From Selaginella moellendorffii (taxonomy: Eukaryota; Streptophyta; Lycopodiopsida; Selaginellales; Selaginellaceae), in NCBI RefSeq assembly GCF_000143415.4, contig NW_003314266.1:2366078-2430077 (forward strand): a stretch of 64,000 nucleotides of DNA, in the 5' to 3' direction. The first letter of the stretch is position 1; each line of letters begins with the position of its first letter. The position numbers and the translations under genes were made by a program. A model generated the notes under the pieces. That model saw nothing but the letters and a program-made list of their open reading frames with translations, was not told where the DNA came from and did no database searches. Shown here one piece after another: positions 36,294-46,657 of the stretch.

Positions 36294-38075
36294 ATGAACA
36301 GGAACGCCAGCATCGATCTTGTCAAGTCATGCACAACACAACGTCAGGCTGGGGAGATCTACAATCGTATCCATCACCTAGTAGTTTCCGACGTCTACCT
36401 CGCCAATCTCCTGATTCAGCTGCTTGGCAAAGTTGGCAGCCCACAGCTCTCCCGCCAGATCTTTGATTCAGTGCCTTGCCACAAAAGAGACTCGTACACA
36501 TGGGACTACCTCCTCGTGGCCTATGCCCAAAACGGGCATATCAATCAAACGCAACAAGTCTTCGATGCAATGCCCCGGAGAAACCTCGTGTCCAGCACCA
36601 CACTCTCGCGCTTGTATGCCCAGGCCGGGGATCTGGAGGGGGCGATACGAGTGTTCCAAACGATGGCATTTTGTGATCTCATCTCCTGGACGGTGCTGCT
36701 AGTTTTCTATGCCCGATCCGGCGAGGTGGGCGATGCCGCGAGGCTGTTCGATGCAATGCCGGAGGTGGATCTGGCATCCTGGACTGCAATGCTTGGCGCA
36801 TTTGCCCAGGTTGGTGATCTGGAGAAATCAAAGAAAGTCTTTGATGCAATGCCGGAACACGACGTCGTGTCGTGCACCGCAATGCTGAACTCGTTCGGAC
36901 AGAGTGGAAATCTGGAAGAAGTGTGTGGGATTTACGAGAGAATGGAGGAAAGAAACCAGGTTTCCAAGACGGCTCTTCTTTCTGCATATGCCAACAGTGG
37001 ATTTGCTAACGAGGCCAAGGAGATGTTTATGAAAATGGAGGAGTTTGATCTGGTTTCGTGGAACACAATGCTTTCGATGTATGCAAAATACGGCCAGATG
37101 GATGAAGCAAAGGCTCTCTTTGATCACATGGAAGAGCGGGATCTTGTTTCTTGGAATTCAATGCTTACTGCATTTGCCCAATACTGGCATATTGGAGATT
37201 CAGAAAGTTTATTTCATTCTATGAAAGAAAGGGACATAGTTTCGTGGAATACAATGCTTGCTGCCTACGCAAACTTAGGTCTTGTATCATGTTGCGAGAA
37301 AATATTCTATGAAATGCCTGAAAGGAATCTAGTGTCATGGAACTCGCTCCTTGCAGCATATGCCCAAAACGGGCAAATGGAAAATGCTGTGAGCATTTTT
37401 ACGGTGATGTGCGAGCGGAATCTTCTCTCTTGGAACTCTCTGCTGGTCGCATACATGCACGATTCGTATACAGAGGAGTTCCTTCGGGCGTTTTTTGCTA
37501 TGCCAGAGCGTGATCTCATCTCCTGGACGAGCCTCATTGCCGTGCTTGCCCAAAACGGGCATTTGGATCAAGCAAAGCTCGTCTTTGATCGGATTCCAGA
37601 GCGAGATCTTTGCTCCTGGAACACAGTCTTGGCAGCATTTGCCTACAGCGGAGAATTCAGTGATGCTTTCCAGATCTTTGGCGAGCTTAACATGATTGGG
37701 AGCCCAGATGGGATCTCATTTGCCTGTGTTCTTCATGCATGTTGCCATGCAGGGAAAGCTTCCATTGGGAGGAACTACTTCTTTTCCATGACAGTGGATT
37801 TTGGGTTGGATCCATCCAAGCAGCACTATAGCTGCCTGATCAATCTGCTGGGAAGAGCTGGGCATCTGGATGATTGCCAGGAACTTGTAAATTCAATGCC
37901 TTTCGTCGCTGATGGCTCGGATTGGAGGAGTTTTCTGGGAGCTTGCGCTAGCTCCAAGGAGATTTGGAGGACACAGCGTATGAGAGAGGTTAACATGAAC
38001 CATCCAGCATCCTATGTTCTCCTCTCAAACATTTTCTCCGTTAAGCAAAAAATGGAATTGGACGGCTCAGATTGA
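36294..38075 (+). CDS. Pentatricopeptide repeat protein with thirteen 31-residue repeats
   Basis: Intronless, 593 residues from the ATG at 36294. Residues 60 to 470 or so are thirteen back-to-back 31-residue repeats of the kind RDLVSWNTMLSMYAKYGQM followed by DEAKALFDHMEE. These are S-type PPR motifs (the SS form common in lycophytes), not the usual P-L-S triplets. After them come L2/S2-like repeats (GSPDGISFACVLHACCHAGK and SCLINLLGRAGHLDD). The E region stops early: HPASYVLLSNIFS is followed by a short unrelated tail, and no DYW deaminase domain is present. PPR proteins bind organelle RNA, one base per repeat. Those of the PLS class mostly act in C-to-U editing, so this truncated one would need a partner in trans. 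The N-terminus has no clear targeting peptide. A broken copy lies at 8060-9183. PARP follows 156 bp downstream. Confidence 0.85.
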   Translation: MNRNASIDLVKSCTTQRQAGEIYNRIHHLVVSDVYLANLLIQLLGKVGSPQLSRQIFDSVPCHKRDSYTWDYLLVAYAQNGHINQTQQVFDAMPRRNLVSSTTLSRLYAQAGDLEGAIRVFQTMAFCDLISWTVLLVFYARSGEVGDAARLFDAMPEVDLASWTAMLGAFAQVGDLEKSKKVFDAMPEHDVVSCTAMLNSFGQSGNLEEVCGIYERMEERNQVSKTALLSAYANSGFANEAKEMFMKMEEFDLVSWNTMLSMYAKYGQMDEAKALFDHMEERDLVSWNSMLTAFAQYWHIGDSESLFHSMKERDIVSWNTMLAAYANLGLVSCCEKIFYEMPERNLVSWNSLLAAYAQNGQMENAVSIFTVMCERNLLSWNSLLVAYMHDSYTEEFLRAFFAMPERDLISWTSLIAVLAQNGHLDQAKLVFDRIPERDLCSWNTVLAAFAYSGEFSDAFQIFGELNMIGSPDGISFACVLHACCHAGKASIGRNYFFSMTVDFGLDPSKQHYSCLINLLGRAGHLDDCQELVNSMPFVADGSDWRSFLGACASSKEIWRTQRMREVNMNHPASYVLLSNIFSVKQKMELDGSD

Positions 38076-38231
38076 CTCTCACTTTGTACTTTAGGGCATA
38101 TAATTATCTATAAAATCCTGATTAAGCTAATTCCTTTTAACCATGCCTTCTAACCGCCACTAGGAATATTCTTCGTATAGCTTCCCGGAAAAGCCTCCTG
38201 GATTAGGGTTCTTGGGCGCAAGTTTGAAATC

Positions 38232-41090
38232 ATGTCGAGCGGCCTCACGGTCGTGAAGCTGCGCGAGGCGCTTCGCAAGCGCAATCTCGACGCGACGGGG
38301 CTCAAGGCGGATTTGGTAATGTCTGTGTGGTTCGATCGAGCTTGAGAATGCGTTTTCCCCTTGTAATCCCTAGGTCGCCAGGCTCGACGATGCGATCGCC
38401 GCCGAAGCACCGACGACGAAGAAATCCCCGACAAAGAAGCGAGCTGCAAAGAGAAAAGGCGAGGAGGAAGACGAAGACGATGGAGACGATGCCCCACCGG
38501 CGCCTAAAAGATCGAAGGCCGACGAGGTAAAAAGAATGACAGTGGTAGATCTCCGCGCGGCATTGAGCGAGCGTCAGCTTGCCACGACTGGGCGGAAGAA
38601 CGATCTCGTGGAGAGGTTAATTGCTGCTCTCGAAAGTGATGTCGACAAAGGTAACGCGAATGGAAGTCTTCCTTCTCACCGTGATTTTGATAGATGAGGA
38701 AGATGCCAAGAGCGATGCTACTGCCAAAGATCAAGCCGACGATACCCAGCCCGACTCTCGCAGAGCAAGTGCTCGTGGCAAGGAGAAAGAAGGAAAGAAG
38801 GAAAGGGAGGAGGAAGCTAAGATGGTAAAAGCTTACAAGAAGGGTCGCGCGGTCTTGGACGAGGTGCTAGCCGATCATATTAAATCGTCGTGTCATGTTC
38901 TAGAAGAGGTGCGTTCTCTTTACTTTTCTAGTGAGTTTTTTTATCCTAAGCCAGTGGTTATTTCACATAGGGGGACGATGTGTATGATGCAATGCTCAAT
39001 CAAACCAACGTAGGAGAGAACAATAACAAGTACTATAAGCTCCAAGTGCTAGGCAAGTACGCTTACAAATCGTTTCTTGTGTTACTGACAGCGTTACATG
39101 GCAGAATCTGATGACAACTCCCAGTACTTTGCGTGGTTTCGTTGGGGTCGAGTTGGATACAAAGGTCAAAACCAGCTCCATAACTTACCCCGAGAAGGTG
39201 CAAAACGGGAATTCGAGAAGAAGTTTTATCAGAAGACTCGTAACAACTGGAGGGATCGCAGTCGGTTTGTTTCACACCCGCAAAAATACACGCTTCTGGA
39301 AATGGACTACGAAGAGGAAGATGCCGCGAAACAAAAGGTTGCATTTGCAATCCAACTACGAGATCCTGACTTTCTCTTCTTGCAGACGGAGAAGAAGAAA
39401 GACGTGGTCCCTCCTATGAAGAAGCAAGTTCAGAGCAAACTTGACAGCCGTGTTGCGCAATTTGTGTCTCTGATTTGCGATCTCAAAATGATGAGGCAAC
39501 AAATGGTGGAGATAGGATATGACGCTCGAAAGATGCCCCTTGGCAAGCTAAGCAAGGCGACAATCCTAAAGGTGACGTGCCTCTTTTGAACTCTTGACGA
39601 GACTGGGTAACTTTTGTGTTTTCCAGGGATATCAAACACTGAAATCCATTCAAGGGGTGTTGGAATCGCGTGGACCACCGCAAACCTTGCTAGACTTGAG
39701 CAGGTAAAGTTTATTCTAATCTGGTTTGACTCAACATATGTTTATTTGGTTTTGCAGCGAGTTCTACACACTTATCCCGCACGATTTTGGCTTTCAGAAT
39801 ATCCGTAAGTTCCCAATTTTGGTTTATTCATCAGATTGCGAGCTTATATTTGCAGGACAACAAACTATTAACACTATCGAGAAGCTGAAAAAGAAAATTG
39901 AAATGGTACTATGCGTGACGTCGATACGTTTAATACAAGCTTATGTTTTTCTAATCAGGTTGAGGCTCTTGGAGAGATTGCAATCGCTGCGCAGGTTCTA
40001 GAAGAAGATGACGAGGAGGTAAAGTACTTGTTTAACATCAGTGTAAAATCTCAATGTTTTTCTTGTACACAGGATGATCCAGCATTTGCACATTACAAAA
40101 GGCTGAAGTGCAAGCTTGAGCCACTCGACCAAAGTGGTGAAGAATTCAAAATGGTTTGTAACAAGTTTTGAAAGTTTAGGTGCATACAAGTAAAAATTGT
40201 CTTTGTTTTCCAGATCCAGGAGTATTTGAAGAACACCCATGGCCAAACACATCGCAGTTATGACCTTATTTTACAGGATGTATTCAAGGTTCAGAGAGAT
40301 GAAGAAGATGCGGGTTTTCGTAGTGTAAGTGAGGCGCATTCTGCTAGAGCAATCGCTTACTCTGCATTTGCAGTTTTCTCAAACTCCCAACCGCATGCTT
40401 CTCTGGCACGGCTCACGGCTGACAAACTGGACGGGCATTCTTTCCCAAGGTTATTTTGTTGTGCTCAGACATAGACTAAACCGTTTATGGATTTAGGACT
40501 CCGTATTGCTCCTCCGGAAGCACCATCGACGGGTTATATGTTTGGGAAAGGCGTTTATTTTGCTGACATGGTATCCAAGAGTGCCAACTATTGCTTTACT
40601 ACATCGCAAAATCCCCGTGGAGTTCTCCTCTTGTGTGAGGTACCCCGCTCTTCTTTTTGCTCGCAACCGTCATTCTTTGTGTCTTTCAGGTGGCTCTTGG
40701 ACAGATGAATGAGCTTTATCAAGCGGACTACAATGCGAACAGACTCCCTCCCGGAAAGCTAAGGTCACGCAGTGCTGTTTCCTCGTTTCTTCTATTGGTT
40801 TTTGAATGTGGTGTGGTATTTCAGCACGAAGGGTCTGGGTCGATCGGTACCAAATAGCTCGCAGTTTAAGACGCTACCAGATGGAGTAGTCGTGCCTCTG
40901 GGAAAACCAGTGAAATCTCCTAACGTAAGTTACCGTATTTCCAGCTCGTGTGTGACGTGGTTTGTTTTCCTTTTCTTTGCAGAGCAATACTAGCCTCGAG
41001 TACAACGAGTACATCGTCTATGACACCAAGCAGATCAGAATGCGATATGTTTTGCAAGTGGATTTCCAATACAAGCTCGGCCGCTATTGA
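38232..41090 (+). CDS. PARP2: Poly(ADP-ribose) polymerase, SAP-WGR-PRD-catalytic type
   Basis: Seventeen exons with 43-65 bp introns. Exons run from 38232-38315 and 38374-38650 through to 40825-40924 and 40983-41090; splice phases join cleanly. The N-terminus has two SAP motifs ([20 protein letters not shown] and [20 protein letters not shown]) separated by a basic, acidic linker (KKRAAKRK). The WGR domain contains [16 protein letters not shown] helical regulatory domain precedes the catalytic domain, which has the H-Y-E triad: [24 protein letters not shown] and [11 protein letters not shown]. The enzyme uses NAD+ to attach ADP-ribose at DNA breaks in the nucleus. Two SAP domains instead of zinc fingers match the plant PARP2 type (Arabidopsis At4g02390). 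The fourth intron (39053-39104) is GC-AG. Broken copies are at 7615, 11690 and 13538. Confidence 0.92.
39053..39104 (+). other. GC-AG intron in PARP
   Basis: Only the donor AG|GCAAGT with acceptor GCAG keeps the WGR domain in frame ([12 protein letters not shown]). A nearby GT donor leads to stops. The flanks fit the strict consensus of GC introns. Confidence 0.75.
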
Positions 41091-41294
41091 ACAATGCTGG
41101 TCCTTTTCTTTTTCTTTTTCACTGTAAATATAACACGTTTCAGGAACAAAAGCTGATGAACTTAACATGCTGTTAACTTTGCTAAACTCCTTAGGGCAAA
41201 CAGAGGAATATGGTTTTCTGAGCTGTGACAAGGTATGGCTGCTTCGAGCTCCATGTAAACTCTTCATCCTTGGTTTTCTTTCATTCTTTCCAGG

Positions 41295-42607
41295 ATGGCG
41301 TTTTGTGTGCATTGTGTAAATGCGGGGGCGACGGGCTTTGGAGCAGCTTACAATGGTGCTAGAGGTATCTGCTTGGCTACGTTTTTTTCACGCTTCCAGC
41401 TGTGTGGTCTTGCAGAAAATTGTGGAGAGATACGCAGCAGCGTGTGCTTCAGGCAAATGAAAGGGGCAGTAAGCTTCAATTTTGCTGCATCACCGCTTGC
41501 AAGAGATAAATGTGGAAGAAAAGCGAAGCTCCTCAGGTCTCTCTTTCCTTTCTGTAAGTCTTTTTATTTACACGGGACGTTTCCAGGTTTGTGAGGGCTG
41601 CAACTGTCGAGGACATCGAAGCCGAGAAGCAACTCGTTGAAGAAGATGCTGTACGTATACATTGGGCAATCTCAAATAAATATGTGATATGACTTTCCCC
41701 GTTCAGATGGAAAGAATGGAGAAGACCATTGAGACCGTCAAGTCCAACTTCAACACAATTCGAACAGGCCGTGCTAGCCCTGCTCTGCTCGATCGTGTTG
41801 AGGTATGCTTCTTTCTAAAGCGTTCTAGTTAAATCGTTCTATGGACAGGTCGAATACTATGGAACACTTGTGCTTCTCAAAACCATTGCTCAAATAAGTA
41901 CACCGGATGGAAGTACTATACTTGTCCAGCCATTTGATCGATCCAGGTAGAGGATGTGGGAGTTTTGTTGTTATGACTACTAGCTATTGTGCAGCTTGTC
42001 GGCCATTGATAAAGCGATCACAAAGTCGGACCTCGGCCTGACGCCGAGCAACGATGGAATTGTCATTCGTTTGAATATACCGCAGCTTACTGCTGAAAGA
42101 AGGAAGGTAAGTTTGGTTCTCTTTCAGTTCCCATTTTCTTTGCATTTACACTTTTTTATCTCTCTTTTGCAGGAGCTTCTCAAGCTAGTGGCAAAGCTAA
42201 CCGAGGAGGGGAAGGTTTGATCTAAATCCTTTTGAGTCATACTTTTTAGGCCTTGACCATCAGGTAGCGTTGAGAAATGTCCGAAGGGATGCCATCAAAT
42301 CGTACGAAAAGCTCGAAAAGGTATCTAAATTTCCCCGGAACTTCCGCTAACAAATCGAATGGTCAGGAAAAGAAGATATCCACGGACAATGTAAAGGATC
42401 TCTCCACCGAAATGCAGGTAAAATACCAGATCTAATTTTATCCACCACGCTTCAACAAGAAGCTCTGATGCACAGAGGCTCACGGACGAATACGTGAAAA
42501 CCGTGGATGATTTGTTCAAACAGAAAGAAAAGGTTTGACAGCGTACAGTCTCGAGTTAACTCCTGTTTCTTTTCCTTTTATTTCCGTAGGAGCTGTCAAC
42601 CGTGTGA
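41295..42607 (+). CDS. RRF: Ribosome recycling factor, plastid type
   Basis: Eleven small exons (41295-41364, 41416-41536, 41587-41650, 41707-41802, 41849-41946, 41995-42106, 42173-42214, 42264-42320, 42367-42417, 42476-42532, 42590-42607). The first 70 or so residues are rich in Cys, Ser and basic residues and act as a likely transit peptide. The mature part has the RRF hallmarks [30 protein letters not shown], then [44 protein letters not shown] and the second long helix ending KQKEKELSTV. With EF-G it splits post-termination ribosomes, here most likely in chloroplasts. It lies 204 bp after PARP on the same strand and converges with the SET gene. Confidence 0.92.
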
Positions 42608-42795
42608 TCTTGCAAAACTCGTTGTATTTATAGGATCAAACATTATGCTGGAAGTGTGAACAATGCAAAAATTGCTGTATTACAATTCAAATACATGGAT
42701 CAAACATTTTGTGTGACCTTGATTTCAATGCATTCTATTTTTTAATATGTATGTCAACTGCGTATTCTTGCAAAATTGTTGTGTGGATCAAAGTA

Positions 42796-43446
42796 TCAAT
42801 CCACCACAGAAGGCAAAGCCCCATTGTCCCAGGCCATGCAGCACCCCTCGGAGCCACAGCAGCACATCTCATTGTAAATATACCGCTGCTCGCCACCCGA
42901 GTAGTCGAAGCATAGCTCCTCGCCAACTTTGATATCCCTGCTCGCAAACATCATAATATGGAACATCGGGCGCTCGTCGTCGTCCAAGCCCTCGTACGGA
43001 ACGTGCTCCACCCGGATGTTCCCGCCGTCACACCGGTGGTTGATGAACCTGGCCACGTTCCCGTAGGCGACGGCGTCCACCACCACCAAATTGGCCGGGA
43101 ACCTGGCGTCGCCGGGCATCTGGAACTGGTAGTCATGGCGCGCGGAGCTTGAAAAGTCGAGCACCTCGCCCACGTACTCGCACACGAAGCTGTCTTTGGG
43201 GATTGTTTCCGCGGCTCGGACGCCCCAGCCGCAGCTTTCAGTCTTGAAGATGGCGAGTCTCTTTTGCATCTGGCAGCTGCACTGCGGGCCGCACTTGTCT
43301 TTCGGCTCTGAGCGTGGCGAAGGGTTGCGGTCGAAAGGTGGCAACGGTCCGCGAATGTTGTGGCGCACGTAGTAAAAGTTGGCGACGAAGTCGTTTGGAA
43401 ACGAGACGCGGTCCATGGAATCCTTTGGTTGTAATGAATGGACCAT
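42796..43446 (-). CDS. Small SET-domain protein, H3K9 methyltransferase-like
   Basis: Intronless. The ATG at 43446 is preferred to an upstream TTG, giving about 216 residues; a second ATG at 43416 is possible. A short Cys motif (CGPQCSC) recalls the end of a pre-SET region. The SET domain follows: GWGVRAAETI, FVCEYVGEVLD, then ARFINHRCDGGNIRVEHV (the N-H-x-C motif for S-adenosylmethionine), FASRDIKVGEELCFDYS (active-site Tyr region), and a post-SET-like CCCGSEGC. This is the SUVH/SUVR (SU(VAR)3-9) type of lysine methyltransferase but without the SRA or full pre-SET domains, so it is unusually short. The substrate is not certain. It is convergent with RRF, 188 bp apart. Confidence 0.8.
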   Translation of the reverse strand: MVHSLQPKDSMDRVSFPNDFVANFYYVRHNIRGPLPPFDRNPSPRSEPKDKCGPQCSCQMQKRLAIFKTESCGWGVRAAETIPKDSFVCEYVGEVLDFSSSARHDYQFQMPGDARFPANLVVVDAVAYGNVARFINHRCDGGNIRVEHVPYEGLDDDERPMFHIMMFASRDIKVGEELCFDYSGGEQRYIYNEMCCCGSEGCCMAWDNGALPSVVD

Positions 43447-43603
43447 CTTTGCGAGGCTTATATAGTTGCCACTCAAAAAGGGTTAGATGCTAGGTATGTT
43501 CTACTGGTAGTTAACTCCTGTTGAAGTAAAGGAACTAACCTTGAGGCTTAGTAGGAAACGTTTTCTTTCTCTTGTTAATAATACAACTTGTCTGTGCAAA
43601 TAG

Positions 43604-44870
43604 TCATTCTCCTCTCTGGGAAATTTTCTTCAAAATCTTGGATCTCACGAACTCTTGCTGGTCCATGTCGAGCACGCCACCGGTACCCTCCTCCACCACG
43701 TAAAACACATCCTCCACTCGGCTATCCTGCGTCGAGATCTTCGCTCCTTGAACGCTACAAAACAAGCAACGAGAGTTACGTAAGTTCCTGCCTGTCTGGC
43801 AAGAGAAATCAAAATAGAAGAGCACACATACCTGACGCCAGCTTCGTTGAGAGCCAGAATGATGTCCGCCAGGAGCATGTGTCGATCCGGCCCCTCGACT
43901 TTGATCTCGGTTTGCTTGCCGACGTTCTGGAAGTGAATGCCGACGCTCTCGGCTCCTCCCGAGTCCACCACCGCGTCGTGGATCCTGGCGCTCTCCTCTT
44001 CCAGCGACGTTCCAATGCTCAGAGTCGGAGACACCGTCCCGGCATCCTGTTCTTCCAGGCAGCTCGAGCGAGAGTTCACGTCCACGTCCCACGGCGGTGC
44101 CACCGATTCATAGACACTGTCCGACAAGTCTGCTGCCGCTCCAACCACGTCAAACCTCGTCAAGGTTGCCGCCGGACTGGAGAAGTCATCGTCCAAGAGC
44201 TCGCAGTATGTCTTCCTCCTGAAAAAAAGAAAAAGCAACGGGGGTGGCAAGCGAAAGACCTGCTAAGTGAGAAGATCGACGACAAATGGAAATGAGACAC
44301 AAAGATTAAAAAGCTGGAAGAAACGTACCCGGCTCTAAAACTCTCCCACGAGAGGATCTTCGAAACTTCGATGCCTCGACCGACCGGGAGCGTGGACGAG
44401 TCGATCCCCGGCTGCTGACGGACGTGCTTTATGTACTCGTTGGTGGCGTCGTCCAGCGCATTGTAAGCGACGATGATGGCCGCGTGCGTGAATCTCAGGC
44501 TGTCAAAGTAGTCGATGTAGTTCTCCGGCTCGCCAGTGAAGAGCACGAAGTCGAAGCCTTCCCGGTCCAAGACGAAGGAGCCGGGCTTGTCCGGGAAGAA
44601 GTCCACGTAGTCGCTGAGGCCGAGGTCCAGGACGTAGCGGGCGACGACGGCCTGCTTCTGGCGGTCGGTGTCCACGCACTCGAGGCAGCCACCGGTTGCT
44701 CGAGCGGCGGCGGCGAGGGCGATGGTGGAGAGGCCGCAGCCAATGTGGAGAATTCGGCGAGAGTTGCTCCCGGCGGCCAAGGCGGCTATAAACTCAGCAC
44801 TTCCGGGTTCTAACACTCGTGGGCGGCTGGACGACCAGTTTGGGTGCTGCTTCTCTAGAATGATTTTCCG
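43604..44870 (-). CDS. DUF1442 methyltransferase-like protein fused to an ACT domain (5' exon in gap)
   Basis: Three visible exons: 44870-44329, 44218-43832 and 43754-43604. The first visible exon begins after TTTGCAG, so at least one more exon lies upstream. A GGTAAGTATG donor at 45112-45103 touches the N gap, and the missing exon is probably in it. The N-terminal part has a methyltransferase-like Rossmann pattern (RILHIGCGLSTIALAAAARA, then FDFVLFTGEPENY) as in the plant DUF1442 family. The last 85 residues fit an ACT fold (VEGPDRHMLLADIILALNEA, then VQGAKISTQDSRVEDVFYVV), a ligand-binding module. Splice phases agree across both joins, supporting one protein. The reaction is unknown. The SET gene lies 158 bp downstream on the same strand. 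Confidence 0.7.
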
Positions 44871-45112
44871 CTGCAAAGCCACACAAGGTGGAGGAGAGTT
44901 AGAAATCTATACCACCCATCCAGCAAGATCACGACGAAAAGATCGAGAACAAGGGAAGGAGAAAAAAAAGAAAGAGAGAAAGAACAGAGTCTGGCCTACA
45001 AAGGACTGGAGAACACAAAAAGAGGGTCTGGCCTGCAAAGAATGACTTTAGAAACTCTCCCCGGAGGTAGGAGAAGTTACCAAAAAGAGGGAAAAGCGCT
45101 CATACTTACCAA

Positions 45113-45212
45113 NNNNNNNNNNNNNNNNNNNNNNNNNNNNNNNNNNNNNNNNNNNNNNNNNNNNNNNNNNNNNNNNNNNNNNNNNNNNNNNNNNNNNNNN
45201 NNNNNNNNNNNN
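45113..45212. other. Assembly gap, 100 N
   Basis: A run of 100 N of unknown true length. It probably hides the first exon and promoter of the DUF1442-ACT gene. Confidence 0.99.
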
Positions 45213-46657
45213 CAATGTCTGGGAACCACGGCATTTCCAGTCACCCAAATGCATACCTGGAGGGGTTGCAAATAGCCCACAGATCAATCCACCAGATCCA
45301 TCAATCCAAGCATGCTCTCTATGGGGCAATCCCCACAAATCCATCATGCATTCTTGCAATCCCACCTCTTAGTGCGCTGCGTCCAGGATCATCTAGTATC
45401 GAAGAACAGGCCACAGATCCCCTCCATGGAAGATCAAATCAAGGTGGACACCATTTCTATAACTAATTGATTCAATCACGACAAGAAAGGAAGGGGAAGA
45501 AGAAATGAAATTCGCCATAGCTCGAGCTCCATCCCAGTTAAAAGCCACAAACACATAAAGCCTAAATCATAACATTTACCACCAGATAAAAGTGAAATTA
45601 ACTTATGAGAGAATAATTTTATTTTTTTATCTCAACCTCTGAAGTAAAAAATTAAAAGAGGTAAAATAACTATTATTTGTTTGATTGGCTCCACGTGGCG
45701 AGCGGTTTGTTCGTGTCGAGCTAGTTATTCCCTTTGTTCGTGGGCGGGCTCATGCTCTTGGCATGGGCATGTGGTTTGGTAACTTTTCATTTATAAGATT
45801 TTCTCTCGGGGTTTCGCGATTTTTCTATACGAATGTGCAGTAACCTTTGTGGAGAATTTTCCATGTAATTACGATCAACGTCGTGGACGAAATGGTCCCT
45901 CTGATTCCATTGAGAGACAGCTTTAATACGTTGATGTGAGTGAGCGTGTTCTTTTTTATTAATTTCTCTCTTTTCCTGAGAGAATCTTTTTTTTCTTTCC
46001 GGTTGTTATCCGGATGAACACCCATTTGTGCGCGTTTGTGTTGCCACCTCTTTTCTTGGCCGAGTAATTGAAAAGAGTTTCCTTCCTTTGTATGTGTGTG
46101 CGTGTGTGCGTGTCACAGTCCAAGTTTCTAGATCCCAAGACATTCCAAAGACCTTTCCTCGCGACTTACTATAGCCAACCACCTTTCTCAGCGGGGGCGG
46201 CTGTTTAATCAAACGGGTTAACATCGAAGAGTTTGACAAGAAACACTCGAAAAATCAGTGGTGGTGAGATGAAGAAAAAAAAGGAGCGAATCGATCCACT
46301 TGTTTAAGCAAACCACACATGGAAGAAAGAAAAATAAGTGACGAGAGATCTATCCAGACCACGGGGACCGCAAGGCCGGGAAACCATAAACTTGAAAGAA
46401 GGAAACGCAGATATTCTCATGTGAGGAGAGTTGTTTTGTCAAGATCACTGATCGCTACGTTTGATCTAAAGCCTGCTTATAAACAAGAATAAAGACGATA
46501 AGTTTCGTGAAGAGCGATAGCGTCAGCCATGAACTCAGAGCTGTAGCGTAAGCGGGCGAGAACCCGGAAGAATCAAAGAAAGCAGAAAAATAGAATACTA
46601 GGAAGAAGAGCGCGCGGTCGATCGACTAGACGCGATTTGTTTGGGGGTGTTTGGATC
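45213..46657. other. Intergenic, no gene seen
   Basis: The right flank of the gap and the 3' flank of the kelch gene. Short frames without motifs. A GT-rich run (TGTGTGTGCGTGTGTGCGTG) lies at 46094-46113. Confidence 0.55.

Noticed and set aside
38150-38734. Minus-strand frames over the first PARP exons
   Set aside because: They are shadows of the SAP-domain exons and cross the PARP introns.
43588-44295. 235-residue plus-strand frame opposite the DUF1442-ACT exons
   Set aside because: It runs across introns of the real gene and has no domain.
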